A stretch of DNA of 64,000 nt from contig NC_084668.1 of assembly GCF_028389875.1 (NCBI RefSeq), positions 17,627,993 through 17,691,992 on the forward strand. The letters are read 5' to 3'. Position numbers and translations under genes: made by a program. Below the pieces are notes generated by a model that was not told where the DNA came from, ran no database searches, and worked only from the letters and a program-made list of their open reading frames with translations. Position 1 is the first letter of the stretch. The number at the start of each line of letters is the position of its first letter. The DNA is from Rhea pennata (Eukaryota > Chordata > Aves > Rheiformes > Rheidae). Shown here piece after piece: positions 45,401 to 54,745 of the stretch.

Positions 45401-48400
45401 GCCTGGGGGTCCTGGGTGCAGCCACAGCGGGGCAGAGTTGGCAGAGCTGGGATTCAGGCAAACCCAGAGCAGCAAAGCGCCCCGGGGAGGAGGGGGCCAG
45501 GGGCAGGAGGGGCTGCAGGGCACCGCAAGAGCCGGTGCAGCAGGACCAGGCAGGGTACAAGCGGGGCCTCATGCTCTCATCCTGACCAGAGTCTCCCTGC
45601 ACCCGGCGTGGTGCTGGGGCTGCTCAGCTAGCGAGCGCCGGGGGCTGAAACCAAGCCGCGCCCGCCTGAGCCCCACTCTGTCCTTCCTCGCAGGCTTCCG
45701 GGAGAGCGCCTTCGCCTACGCCATCGCCGCCGCCGGCGTGGTGCACGCCGTCTCCAACGCCTGCGCCCTCGGCAAGCTGCAGGCCTGCGGCTGCGACCAG
45801 AAGCGCCGGGGCGACGAGGAGGCTTTTCGCCGCAAGCTGCATCGGCTCCAGCTGGAGGCCATGAACAGAGGCAAAGGCATGGTGCACGGGGTGCACATGG
45901 AGCACATGTCAGCCGAGACCCCCGGCCTCCAGGACTCCTGGGAGTGGGGAGGGTGCAGCCCCGATGTGGACTATGGGGAGAAGTTTTCCAAGGACTTCCT
46001 CGATTCCCGGGAAACCTACAGGGACATCCACTCGCGCATGAGGCTGCACAACAACCGCGTGGGCCGGCAGGTGAGCAGCGCGGGGCGCCGGGCAGGGTTG
46101 TGCAGGGTGATCGCGGCAGGGGCAGGGTCCCTGTGATGAGCCGAGGGTGCGAGGCTACGTTTGCCCCAAACTTTTGGCTGGAGACACCCCACTCCCCAGT
46201 TTTGCAGCTGGGCAGCTTGCCTGACTGTGTTGCAGCTGGCGGTATGGGAATGGCACTGCAATAAATCCAGCTCTGTCCCTTCAGGGACAGCTGGCACCTT
46301 GGGACCTAGGGACCACGTCTGTTCTGGATGGACTCTGCGTCGGGCAGGCTGTAGCAGGAGGGTGCTGGAACACGCTGCAGGCTTTGTGGATGGGGAGCAG
46401 ACAGCGAGAAGGAAGGGTGCTGAAATGCCCTGGCTCGGCTGAGCCGGGCACCCATGCGGGTTCAGCTGTGTGGTGTCCCCTCGGGAGTGAAGGTGAAGGC
46501 TGCCAGCCTCGTCCCCTGACCCTGCAGTGGGAGCTGGAGCCTGCCCAGGCGAGCGCAGCTTCCTCTCCTCCATCCTTACGGTGTCAAGTCTTGTTAAAGG
46601 TGCTAATTAGGAGCTCTCTGCTTGGAAACGGGTGTTTAAAAGCAGCCTGACATCGGAGACAACAAGCACGTGGGCAGGACGGCTGCATTTCCCTACCCAG
46701 CTCTGCCGGGGCAGGTGCTAGGGAGACCTGCACCACAGCTGAGTGCAGGGGAGACCCCATCACATGGATCCAACATGATATTTGTCCCCAAGATCCCTGC
46801 CACGCACATGCAGGACAGCACAGGGAGGTGTGAGATGGCTATGCATGGTCTGTGGGCTGTCCACACGACAGAGGGGGGCCAAGGGAGACCCCTGAGCTCA
46901 GGAAGTTATTGCTGACAGCCCCAAACCAGACATACATCTGTTTTGTGCTTTGCTCCCTTCCCATCACCTCTGTGTCACAGGATGGGGGCAGAGTGAAGGC
47001 ACTGCCTTCCCTGGAGGTGCTGGCCATTTCCCAGCTGGAGAGAGAGGTGCTGGGCTTGAAGCAGAGCCGTTCCCCAAGTATCAGCCCCTTGCGGCACCCC
47101 AGCAGCGCTGGGTGCTGCGCGGCGCCCCACATCGCACTGCCTGGCTGTCCTTGTTCGGGCTGGGCACAGCCCTGTTCCTCCAGGAGCATTTCCCTGAGGA
47201 GACGGGGCTGCCGCAAGCTCAGACTCAGTTGCTTGTGCAAGGTACATTTGACTCATTAATCCCTGTCTCCCGACAGCAGCAGCTGGGAATTTGGCTGCTA
47301 CAGAGCTGCGTTTCCTCCTGAGACAGCCGCTGGCGCTCGCAGCACATCCCTGCTCGCAGCCAGTGCAGAGCCTGCGTTGCCCAAGTCCAGTTTCCCCAGT
47401 GCAGGGCATCCACCCTGGTGTTGCTGCTTGCTGCCTGCAAGCAGAAAGGAGCCCACGCTCGACCCAGGCTTGCTCCTCCTTGCCCTGCCACACCGGGCGC
47501 CCCAGCGTTTACGCTGATACACACAAACCCTTTGGGTTGCTTGGTGTTTTCTATTTAAAAACCTGCTTTTGCTTGTTTACAGTTTTCCCAGATTTTGACC
47601 TTTGGGGGTGAGCACGTCATGGGCCACGGGAATAGGCAATTAAAGATCGGAGCTACAAAGGGAGTGTTTCCTGGGACGGCTCAGACATTTGGATGTGCCT
47701 CTTGCTCTGAGCATGTTTAAAACTTTGAGCTGGGGATGCTGCAGAGCAGGGTGTCGATGTGTGCTGTTCCCTCATGCTAGAGAAGTGCTTTAATGCCCCC
47801 AAAATCTGTCCCAGTTTGGCGAAGCTGTGAATGCCTGGGGAAAGCCAAAGCTTTTTGCTTGTTCTGCCTTATTTGTTTGCATGTGGCTCAGCATTAGACA
47901 GCGAAATGCTGCCCAGGCTGCTCTGCTCCAAGCCATGTGAGACCCCCATCCCACCTCTGGTGGCAGGGCTCGTCCCGGCTGCCCTCCAGCTTTGTGCGCC
48001 CTGAGCCGCCATAGGCACTCAGCAGTGCTCAGAGATTTGGGACTTGCGTTCCCATTTCCCAAGGGAAAACAGAGCCCTGCAGAAGGAGGGGATGCTGAGA
48101 GCCAGGTCTGTGCAGAGGGGAGGTCAACAGGCAGCTCCTTTGAGATCTAGCAACAAAAAGAGTGCACAGGGTCTGCTTGCGCCCGAGTGCAGGAAGGAGG
48201 TGGTATGGGACCAGCAATGACATTATCAGCTCTTGGTGGATTCAGAGACAGGAGCTAGACTGAGGCAAAAAGCTTAAAGGGTGTAAGTGGAGGGAGAAGA
48301 GGACCCAAAGGATAACACAGAGGCTTCCCCATCCTCAAGTGAGGAAGCGCTGGCTGGACAGGATGCCCAGCTCAGAGACCTTCTTGAAATGAGGGTGTGA

Positions 48401-51400
48401 GCCAGTCTGTGGGTCAGCTGCCTTCCTGACGTTGCATTTGCATGGACTGTGATGGTTGTGAGTGCGTGCTGGGGAGCTGGGGCAGTGACACTGTGCCTGG
48501 CCTGTGCCCTTTGGCACCAGGGTTATTGCCAGGAGCTGAACTTGGTTGTGCACATTGTGTGAGGATGGGTTCTCCTGGCCTGATCTCTTAGCCACAGTGC
48601 ATGTTCCACGTATGCTCAAGCCCTGCTCACTCTTAGAACCATCTTTTTGTAAAAATAAGGGCTAACATCCTGGGATTTACCAGAGGGAACCTGCAAGGAG
48701 CAGCCACTCTGGATGCTGCTGCTTCATGGTGCTCCCCACGTGGGTCCCTTGGTCGATGTGTGAGCCCTGAGGCTTGACCCCTCCAGCAAAGCAGTGGTGT
48801 GGCCATGTGTCCTCTGCCCTGCTAGGCACCATCCCTTTTACACACCAGACTTAGTTGCAGTGCCCAGATCTCTCCAGCATCTTGATGAGATGGTGCTGAG
48901 TACCCTCTTCATGGCTCATGAATGTCCCAAGGGTACTCTGTATCTGGATAAGGCCAATGCCTGCCTGGCTCCCAGTTCAGACACTGCAGCACTAGGAGGA
49001 GGTGACAACCCCACAGATGGCTGCTTACAGAAGACATGGGATGTGGGTTTCTGTAGTGTAGTGGTTATCACGTTCGCCTGACACGCGGAAGGTCCCTGGT
49101 TTGAAACCAGGCAGAAACACACTGCCTTTCCCATTTTAAATCACAGCATGCTGCCACAAACCTGGGAAGGGAGAGTGCACACTGCAGGCTGCATGTGATG
49201 CAGAGCATCCCCTCGTCTGCTTCTGACCTTCCCACCTCTCCTGAGCATAGGGCAAGTTAGATTTTCTCTTCTCTGCTGCCCACCCCACGTAGGGCAAAAC
49301 TCCCCTTCAATGCCAGGTAGTGAGAACAAGTCACAGCTTTAGGTAAATAGAAGCAGGTTACAAGACTTAAACCCCAGATGCTCAGCCCTGCCCCGCATCG
49401 GCTGCTTGGGTGGCTGATGCCTGCTCTGCCAGGGCAGCCAAAGGCTTGCAAGAGATGCAGGTGGAGAAGCAACAGCAAGCAGCCAGGGGAGCAGGGAACT
49501 GCTGTGAGTGTGCTCCTGGAGAGAGAACATGAGGTTTTAGCTCTTCCTTATGACTCAAACGACCCAAAACTCCCCAGACCCATGGAGCTGACCCAATGAG
49601 TGAGGAAGGATGACCCAGAGAGGCACTTTATAGGGACTGCTATAGCCCTAGCAGAGCTGACTTCAGGTCTGAGCCTTTAATTGCATTATAAGGAGCAGTT
49701 AGGTGGTCGGACAGGACTTTTCATTGTGGCTTTGCCCAGCTCAGCTGCTCTAGCATCCATCCTGCATGGTGCTGAGGGATGGCAATGAAGCATAGCCCTG
49801 CAGAGTGGAGGATGCCTGCGGGGACGCCTGAAGCTGTCCCCCATCCCAGCCCTGCTCTGAGTGCTTAGCTGGTCTCCAGCTGTGCTGAATGCTTTCTGCA
49901 GGGGCTTGGGAGGGAGTTGGCCAGGCTGATGGGGACGAGATGCTGGGTGGGCTGGGGACAGCCAGCGATGACAGTGCCTGTGGGAGGCTTCGAAGCAGCC
50001 ACCGCCACGCCGGGGAAGGATGCGCCCTACCAGGAGGGTGTCGCAGTACCCGAAGGAGCCCTCCCTGCCCTGCCCAGCCCAGCGGGGAGGAAGCGGCTGG
50101 CTCCATGTGGGGGCTGAGCCCCAGCGAGGAGCGGCAGGCTGGGATGGCGGTGAGTGCGCAGGAGGCTCTGCAGGTCCTCCTAACCCGCCAGATCAGAGCA
50201 CGAGAGGATGAAACGGAGCCTGCAACTACCCATTACCCTCACAACAAAGGCCTCCGATAAAGCGCTTATGAGCGTGTCTGGGAGGAGCTGGGAATGTGGG
50301 AAAAAAAGCACCAGCGAGTCCGGGCATGTGCCGAAGCCGGTGTCTGTGAGACGGGGAAGGACGTGGCCGGGTAGGGGTGAGCAGAGGAGCCTGTGGCAAA
50401 GGCACCGGGTGGAGGCGCAGCCCGGTCCTCCCTACATCCTCGGTGCCTCCATGCCTGGCCTGCCCTGGGAGCCACGCTGGGCTAGCAGCGGCGTCCCGCC
50501 CTCCCCGCGCCGGCCGTGGGCCACGTCTGGCCGCAGCCTGGAGGCGCAAGCTCGGCTCCTTCGGTCCCTCTGCGCAGAAGGAGGGAGAGCAAGCTGTCCC
50601 CAGGCAGGGATGGGTGTTGTTATGCCAGGGCTTGGGATGCCTGTGGTGCAGGGTCAGCACAGTCTGTACCAGGTGATGGGGGCAGCGGGCACAAACCACC
50701 CTCTCCGGCCCCAGCTGGGACCATCCATAGCCCCGACCGAGCCACTGGCCACCCGCACTGGTTGCCACGCCACGGTCCTCTCCATCTCGGCAGGGACGAT
50801 CCCAGCCGCAGCTGTCCGAGCAGCGCCACAGGGATCTTCCCCGCCGATCTGGCAGCCCTGAAGCAGGGAGGGGACGCGGGAAGGGATGGGATCCTGGTGC
50901 GAGCGTGTTCCCGTGGACTGCGGCAAACAGCCGGTGTTCCCTGCCGGCACACCCAGGGCACGGCAGAGAGGACAGGCAGCTCATTACCTGTGAGGTGGAG
51001 GTTGTTCCCAGCAGGAGACAGGACTCTCAGCAGGATGAAAGCCAAACTCCAGCCCAGCCCAGACCTCTCCGCCATGTGCCCCAAGCCCCGGGCATGTTTT
51101 CCTGACCTGCCTGCATTAACATAACTGCTTAGCAACACGAGATTTACTGAAAAACAAGAAAACAAGGAGAAAAAAAAATACCCACCCCTACCAAAACAAG
51201 GCGCTCCTTGCACACGCGTTCCCCCAGGGAGGGGGCGAGAACAGGCAGCGTGGGGTTGGCTGGGCACAGCTGGCATCATGGGCTGAGTCCTCGCGGGGGG
51301 CTGCCGGTGCCCTGGACACCCCCCCCCCCCCCCCCGAGCTGCAGCAGGTGCCCTTGGGTGACACCAGCCTGCAAGAGCGTGGTTCACTCTGCTCCAGCCC

Positions 51401-54053
51401 TGCCTTGGCTTAGCCCCGCTCGGCAGCCGGAGGGGGCTGTGGGAAGGGGATTTGCTGGGGCCCGTGGGAGCGCGTGGGCCCTGGGGCACACGACCCAGCA
51501 GGGAATCTCTGTCCCTGCTCGCAGAGGCCAGGGCCAGGCAGGAAATTGTCTCCCAACCACCACAAAGCTGGTGGCAAAGCACTTCAAAGGGCCTGCTGCC
51601 TTAAATCTATCCGTGCTCTGTAATTTGGGGCTAATTCCCCTTATTACGTCATTACTATCGGGTGAAGGGCTGCTGAGGGGGAGGACAGAGACAGGCCTGC
51701 TCTCTTGCCGCTCCCCGGGGCGGCTTGGAGGTGGCCACCCGGTGCCCAAGACGGGGTTGCCTGTCCCCACGCAGGGATGGAGCAGAAGGCAGCTTCCTCC
51801 CGGGCCGGGCAGACGTGCAGCCGCTCTGCGCCCCTGGAGAGCGCTGTCCCCTGGGCACAGCCGAAGCAGCATCCTTTGCAGGGTCAGGGGAGCTGGGATA
51901 CTGGCACGTGGGACCATCCTCGTCCACCTCACAGCGTGTGCGGGCTGGGGCTCGACACCTGCCAGCAGCATTGCTACGCTCTCTGGCAGCCTGACCCTTC
52001 AGCTGGGAGGAACTGGGTGGAGGGAAGGAGGTGAAATGTGTAGACCACAGAATATCACCCCAGCACATGGGGACAGCAGCATCTTGCCTGCTTGACTTGC
52101 CCATGTTGATGGGATCAGGCCTGGATGGAGGTAGCAGGACCCCCACTCTGCTCTGAGCAGCCTCATTACCCCTCCGCACCAGGAGTGAAAGCCATGGCCA
52201 ACACTTCTCTGCCCCAGCCTGGGGGTGGGGAGCCATACGAGTGAATGTCCATGAGCCACACGCAGCCCGGCTCCCACCCCAACCCTTCAGCAGCTGCCCG
52301 TGGTAGTGCTTGGCCCTGCTGGCGTGCCATAGTCCTCTCCTCCTTGGCCTGGCTGCCGGCCCAAAGATCCTCCTTGCCCTCTCACTGCCTGCTTGCCCCT
52401 GTGCAAACCACCTTCCTTGGCCAACACAAACCACAACCACAGCCAGCCCATGCATGCTGCCCCTTTGCAGAGGATGGACATGTGGCAATGGCCTTGCTGT
52501 GGCCTCCCAAAACCACAAATCCAGGCTGCACTGGTCCTTGTTTGAAATTCAGCTCCCAGCACGACAGCAGGAGACAGCTCTTCAGCCCTGTGGCTCTGTG
52601 CTCAGGGCTTACTCGGGAAAACAGTCTGGAGCCAAAAGCCAAGCTGCTCCTGGGACTCCTGGAGCTGGGGCTTTACAGGTGGCACCTGAGGTCTGCAGAG
52701 CTGACAGCACCAGTCACTGTCAGACAATCCTGAGAAGGGGCAAGAAATCAGCCCCCAAGTCACAAACCGGCACACAGAGACCCTGCCGCAGCACTGGGCT
52801 GGAAACGGGCAGAGCTGGTAGGGGCCAGCACAGGGGAGCAAGAGATGGGGCTGCTGAGGAAGGCAGAGGGTCTTGCTTGTAGGCAGCCATGTACGTGCAA
52901 GGAGAAGATGGTGGTTTGGGACCAAGCACAGCAGTTTTCCTGGCCTAGAGAAGAGTTTGCAGAGGTGAGCTGTGCCACTTGGCCCATCAGGGCTGCAGAG
53001 AGCAGCTTGCCCACAGTCAGCCTCCCCTGCAGCACCCAGCAGCTGGGCTAGTAGCACAGGGCAGAGGGCGCAGAGGCCAGGGTCCCAGCAGTGGTCCTGG
53101 CTGGCAAGATGCTTGGGAGATCTCTGTGCTGGTGTGGTAGGGCTGCTGGCAGCCCAGGTGCCCCAGAGGAGCTGGCAGAGATATGGCCAAACTGATGTTC
53201 ACCTGGGCTTCAGGGATTGCGTTGGTGCTTCTGGGCCCAAGCAGGGTTGAAAACTAGGTCCCAGGCTCCTTGTCCCTTTTGTTGCCACAGGCAGGGCTGT
53301 GCAACAATTAGATAGCTCACTTCTCCTTTAGGGGGTCGGTCCCATGCTGGCGTAAAAATGCAATTTGGTACTTCTAGGATGGGTAGGAAGAGAAGTCTGG
53401 GGCCTCAGTCACGCTGGGCACAGTGGTAGGGTGCAGCCTCGTCGGCTTTGCAGCTCTGGGGTCTGGGAGCTGCTCCTGCCAGTCCCCGGTGCTCCCATGC
53501 AGTGAAGCCACAGCAAGTGCTGGGGTAGCTTCTCTGGCCTCTGTGCACTGCTTCCCCCATACTAACCCCTCGCCTGCCCTCCCAGGTGGTGATGGACAAC
53601 ATGCGGAGGAAGTGCAAATGCCACGGCACCTCGGGGAGCTGCCAGCTGAAGACCTGCTGGCAGGTGACGCCCGAGTTTCGCCTCGTGGGATCCCTGCTCA
53701 AGGACCGCTTCTACGGGGCCACCCTCATCCGGCCCCACAACCGCAACGCGGGGCAGTTGGAGCCAGGCCACGCTCGGCACCGCCGTCGGGCCGGCATCAG
53801 CGAGCTGGTCTACTTTGAGAAGTCACCCGACTTCTGCGAGCGGGAGCCGGCCCTGGACTCCTTGGGCACGCAAGGGCGCCTGTGCAACAAGACCAGCCCG
53901 GGCATGGACAACTGCGAGAGCCTGTGCTGCGGCCGCGGGCACAACATCCTGCGGCAGACCCGCAGCGAGCGCTGCAACTGCAAGTTCCACTGGTGCTGCT
54001 TCGTGGCGTGCGAGGAGTGCCGCATCACCGAGTGGGTCAGCGTCTGCAAGTAG
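33363..54053 (+). CDS. WNT10A: WNT10A, secreted Wnt ligand (four exons: 33363-33421, 36565-36827, 45694-46070, 53586-54053)
   Basis: WNT10A is a secreted canonical Wnt ligand needed for teeth, hair, feather or scale and skin appendages in vertebrates. The exons join in frame to 388 residues (human 417; most of the difference is a shorter N-terminus and linkers). A signal peptide with core [10 protein letters not shown] (9-18) is followed by [58 protein letters not shown] (split here: N88 glycosylated), [62 protein letters not shown] (acylated S249), [19 protein letters not shown] (N334) and the CCGRGH...[12 protein letters not shown] terminal knot ending EWVSVCK. Introns are in phases 2, 1 and 0 as in WNT6. 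No disruption was seen. WNT10B is excluded mainly by synteny with WNT6 (WNT10B pairs with WNT1) and by the match to human WNT10A through the whole core. Confidence 0.96.
33453..33469. repeat. G17 homopolymer next to WNT10A exon 1 donor
   Basis: Seventeen consecutive G preceded by CCCCCC, immediately inside intron 1. The length may be affected by sequencing error, and it could form quadruplex or C/G hairpin structure in the nascent RNA. Confidence 0.85.
33811..33840 (+). repeat. MIR-like 13-mer, short fragment
   Basis: TGCCTCAGTTTCC at 33811-33823, then C-rich sequence that no longer follows the MIR consensus. Supported mainly by the identical word at 17711 and 34490. Confidence 0.3.
34230..34345. 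promoter_or_regulatory. AT-rich islet in WNT10A intron 1, candidate element
   Basis: TTTAAATATAATTTG, GTTAACGTT, GTATTAATTAAAGC and AAATCAAGTTTAAATCC lie within about 115 bp of surrounding GC-rich DNA. Homeodomain-type cores suggest an enhancer; conservation is untested. Confidence 0.35.
34490..34545 (+). repeat. MIR-like (CORE-SINE) tail fragment
   Basis: TGCCTCAGTTTCC followed by TTGCTGTGCAATGGGAAGAA and TGACTATGTCATCC parallels the MIR tail (CTCAGTTTCC-CATCTGTAAAATGGGGATAA) word by word. This is the best of the three 13-mer copies. Confidence 0.55.
36565..36827 (+). CDS. WNT10A: WNT10A exon 2
   Basis: 263 bases. The acceptor at CCTCCAAG|C (36563-36564) was chosen over CACAG (36544-36545) because only it keeps frame with exon 1 and aligns with human; the CACAG choice would give an in-frame stop. 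Ends AGAG|GTAAGG. Encodes [19 protein letters not shown] to [12 protein letters not shown]. Confidence 0.93.
39980..40105. promoter_or_regulatory. AT-rich islet in WNT10A intron 2, candidate element
   Basis: GGATCATTGTCTGTAACC, CCCTTTAATCTTTCATTCC and CACTTTAAATTATTTGTAGC lie in a 125-bp patch with a SOX-like ATTGT and homeodomain-like cores. Inference from composition and motifs only. Confidence 0.3.
44325..44420. promoter_or_regulatory. AT-rich islet in WNT10A intron 2, second candidate element
   Basis: CGTTAATTTTTTAAATGC, GTCAAATTAGCACAC and CTTTAAATGCAGG occur next to a CpG-rich stretch (44460-44640). Candidate enhancer by composition. Confidence 0.3.
45694..46070 (+). CDS. WNT10A: WNT10A exon 3
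   Basis: 377 bases between CTCGCAG|GCTTCC and CGGCAG|GTGAGC. Encodes residues 108-233: [27 protein letters not shown], the [20 protein letters not shown] block specific to WNT10, a lineage-variable linker ([15 protein letters not shown]), WEWGGCSPD and [12 protein letters not shown]. Ends in phase 0. Confidence 0.97.
47505..47665. promoter_or_regulatory. AT-rich patch in WNT10A intron 3, candidate element
   Basis: Contains TTTTCTATTTAAAAACC, a nuclear-receptor-like TTTGACCTTTGGGGGTGA and GGCAATTAAAGATCGG. Composition differs from the flanks. Candidate only. Confidence 0.25.
49047..49119 (+). tRNA. tRNA-Val-like gene, anticodon GAC (possibly pseudogene)
   Basis: This 73-base sequence folds as a complete cloverleaf: a 7-bp acceptor stem (GTTTCTG with CAGAAAC), a D arm beginning GTGTAGTGGTTATCAC, an anticodon arm TTCGC/GCGGA with one T-G wobble pair, and a T stem CCTGG/CCAGG. 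It closely resembles vertebrate tRNA-Val(AAC/CAC) but the anticodon (49080-49082) reads GAC. The acceptor pair 6-67 and a T-stem pair differ from the usual C-G in a compensated way, which suggests selection on folding. The T loop is TTTGAAA instead of TTCGAAA, so the conserved C56 of the B box is lost. A TTTT Pol III terminator follows at 49134-49137. The CCA end is not encoded, as normal. It sits inside WNT10A intron 3 on the same strand. It may be a functional variant or an early pseudogene. Confidence 0.75.
49134..49137 (+). terminator. Pol III terminator TTTT after tRNA-Val-like gene
   Basis: A run of four T lies 15 bases after the discriminator base, within the usual range for tRNA genes. 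Confidence 0.5.
51319..51336. repeat. C18 homopolymer in WNT10A intron 3
   Basis: Eighteen consecutive C on the + strand, G18 on the other. Length is likely variable or inaccurate. Confidence 0.85.
51595..51665. promoter_or_regulatory. AT-rich patch with CRE/AP-1-like site in WNT10A intron 3
   Basis: CCTTAAATCTATCC, TGTAATTTGGGGCTAATTCC and TTATTACGTCATTACTATC occur together. TTACGTCAT at 51644-51652 is a good ATF/CREB-type site. Candidate enhancer. Confidence 0.3.
53586..54053 (+). CDS. WNT10A: WNT10A exon 4 (C-terminal domain)
   Basis: Encodes residues 234-388 and the TAG stop. Contains [16 protein letters not shown] (acylated S249), [10 protein letters not shown], an Arg/His-rich linker [29 protein letters not shown] (N334), [17 protein letters not shown] and [18 protein letters not shown]. 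The acceptor is CCCTCCCAG|GTG. Confidence 0.97.
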   Translation: MVMDNMRRKCKCHGTSGSCQLKTCWQVTPEFRLVGSLLKDRFYGATLIRPHNRNAGQLEPGHARHRRRAGISELVYFEKSPDFCEREPALDSLGTQGRLCNKTSPGMDNCESLCCGRGHNILRQTRSERCNCKFHWCCFVACEECRITEWVSVCK

Positions 54054-54745
54054 CCCGGCAGGGACAGGTGACCACCCCAGGGCGCCGGGGACAAGCACGC
54101 CTGCCTGGGGCGGGAGGGAGACGGGGATCGGCGCCGGGGGTGGGGGGAGATCGAGCCGCGGCACCCGCTTCCCTCCGCGCTGGGCCAAGGCGAGCAGGAG
54201 AGGAGATGCTCGGCATGAGGGCGGCCCGGCCCTCCAAAACCAGCACTTTGTCGTCACCCAGGGAGGGCAGGGCTGCCCGCTGCCTGCCCAGCCTCGCGCC
54301 AGAGCACCGGGGCTCCCGGCCCGGGGAGCACACGGTCACGCTGTACAGACCGCCAACACCAGCACCGCTCGGGGGTGGAGGGTGGGCATGGGAGGGGGCA
54401 GCTCGCTGACACCCAGCGGGACAGGGCAGGGTGGGATGGGGGCTGCAGGGCACGGGGAGCCCAGGGGGAGGGCAGGGAGGGGGGGAACACGCTGGCACAG
54501 TGCACAGGCTCCTCCGACCTTGCACAAGGCCGTGCTCCGAGTGGGATGGGGATGGAGGACAAGCATCCCGCAGGCCAGAGACAGGGGCACAGCACCCCGG
54601 CATGGAGCCCGGCTTGGCCAGGCCACGGCTGGGCCCAGCTCGGGCTGCGATGCGGAGGAGTTCCACAGGGGCTGTGCTGCGTGTGCTTGTGTTATTGTAT
54701 GGTAAGTTATTTCCTGATTGTGAATAAAAGTGGATTGGAGACTGC
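54054..54745 (+). other. WNT10A: WNT10A 3' untranslated region
   Basis: About 0.7 kb, GC-rich, ending with a locally AT-rich stretch before AATAAA. No alternative poly(A) signal was noticed between the stop and 54723. Confidence 0.7.
54723..54728 (+). terminator. WNT10A poly(A) signal AATAAA
   Basis: Canonical AATAAA about 670 bases after the stop codon, embedded in TTGTGAATAAAAGTGG. Confidence 0.8.

Larger units (their letters stand above)
36828..45693 (+). other. WNT10A: WNT10A intron 2 (about 8.9 kb)
   Basis: Phase 1 intron of mixed composition. It holds candidate AT-rich elements (39980-40105, 44325-44420) and a GC-rich, CpG-containing stretch at 42290-42470. No further exon or RNA gene was recognised. 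Confidence 0.85.
46071..53585 (+). other. WNT10A: WNT10A intron 3 (about 7.5 kb)
   Basis: Phase 0 intron. It contains a tRNA-Val-like gene (49047-49119), AT-rich patches at 47505-47665 and 51595-51665, and a C18 homopolymer (51319-51336). No other coding exon was recognised. Confidence 0.85.
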
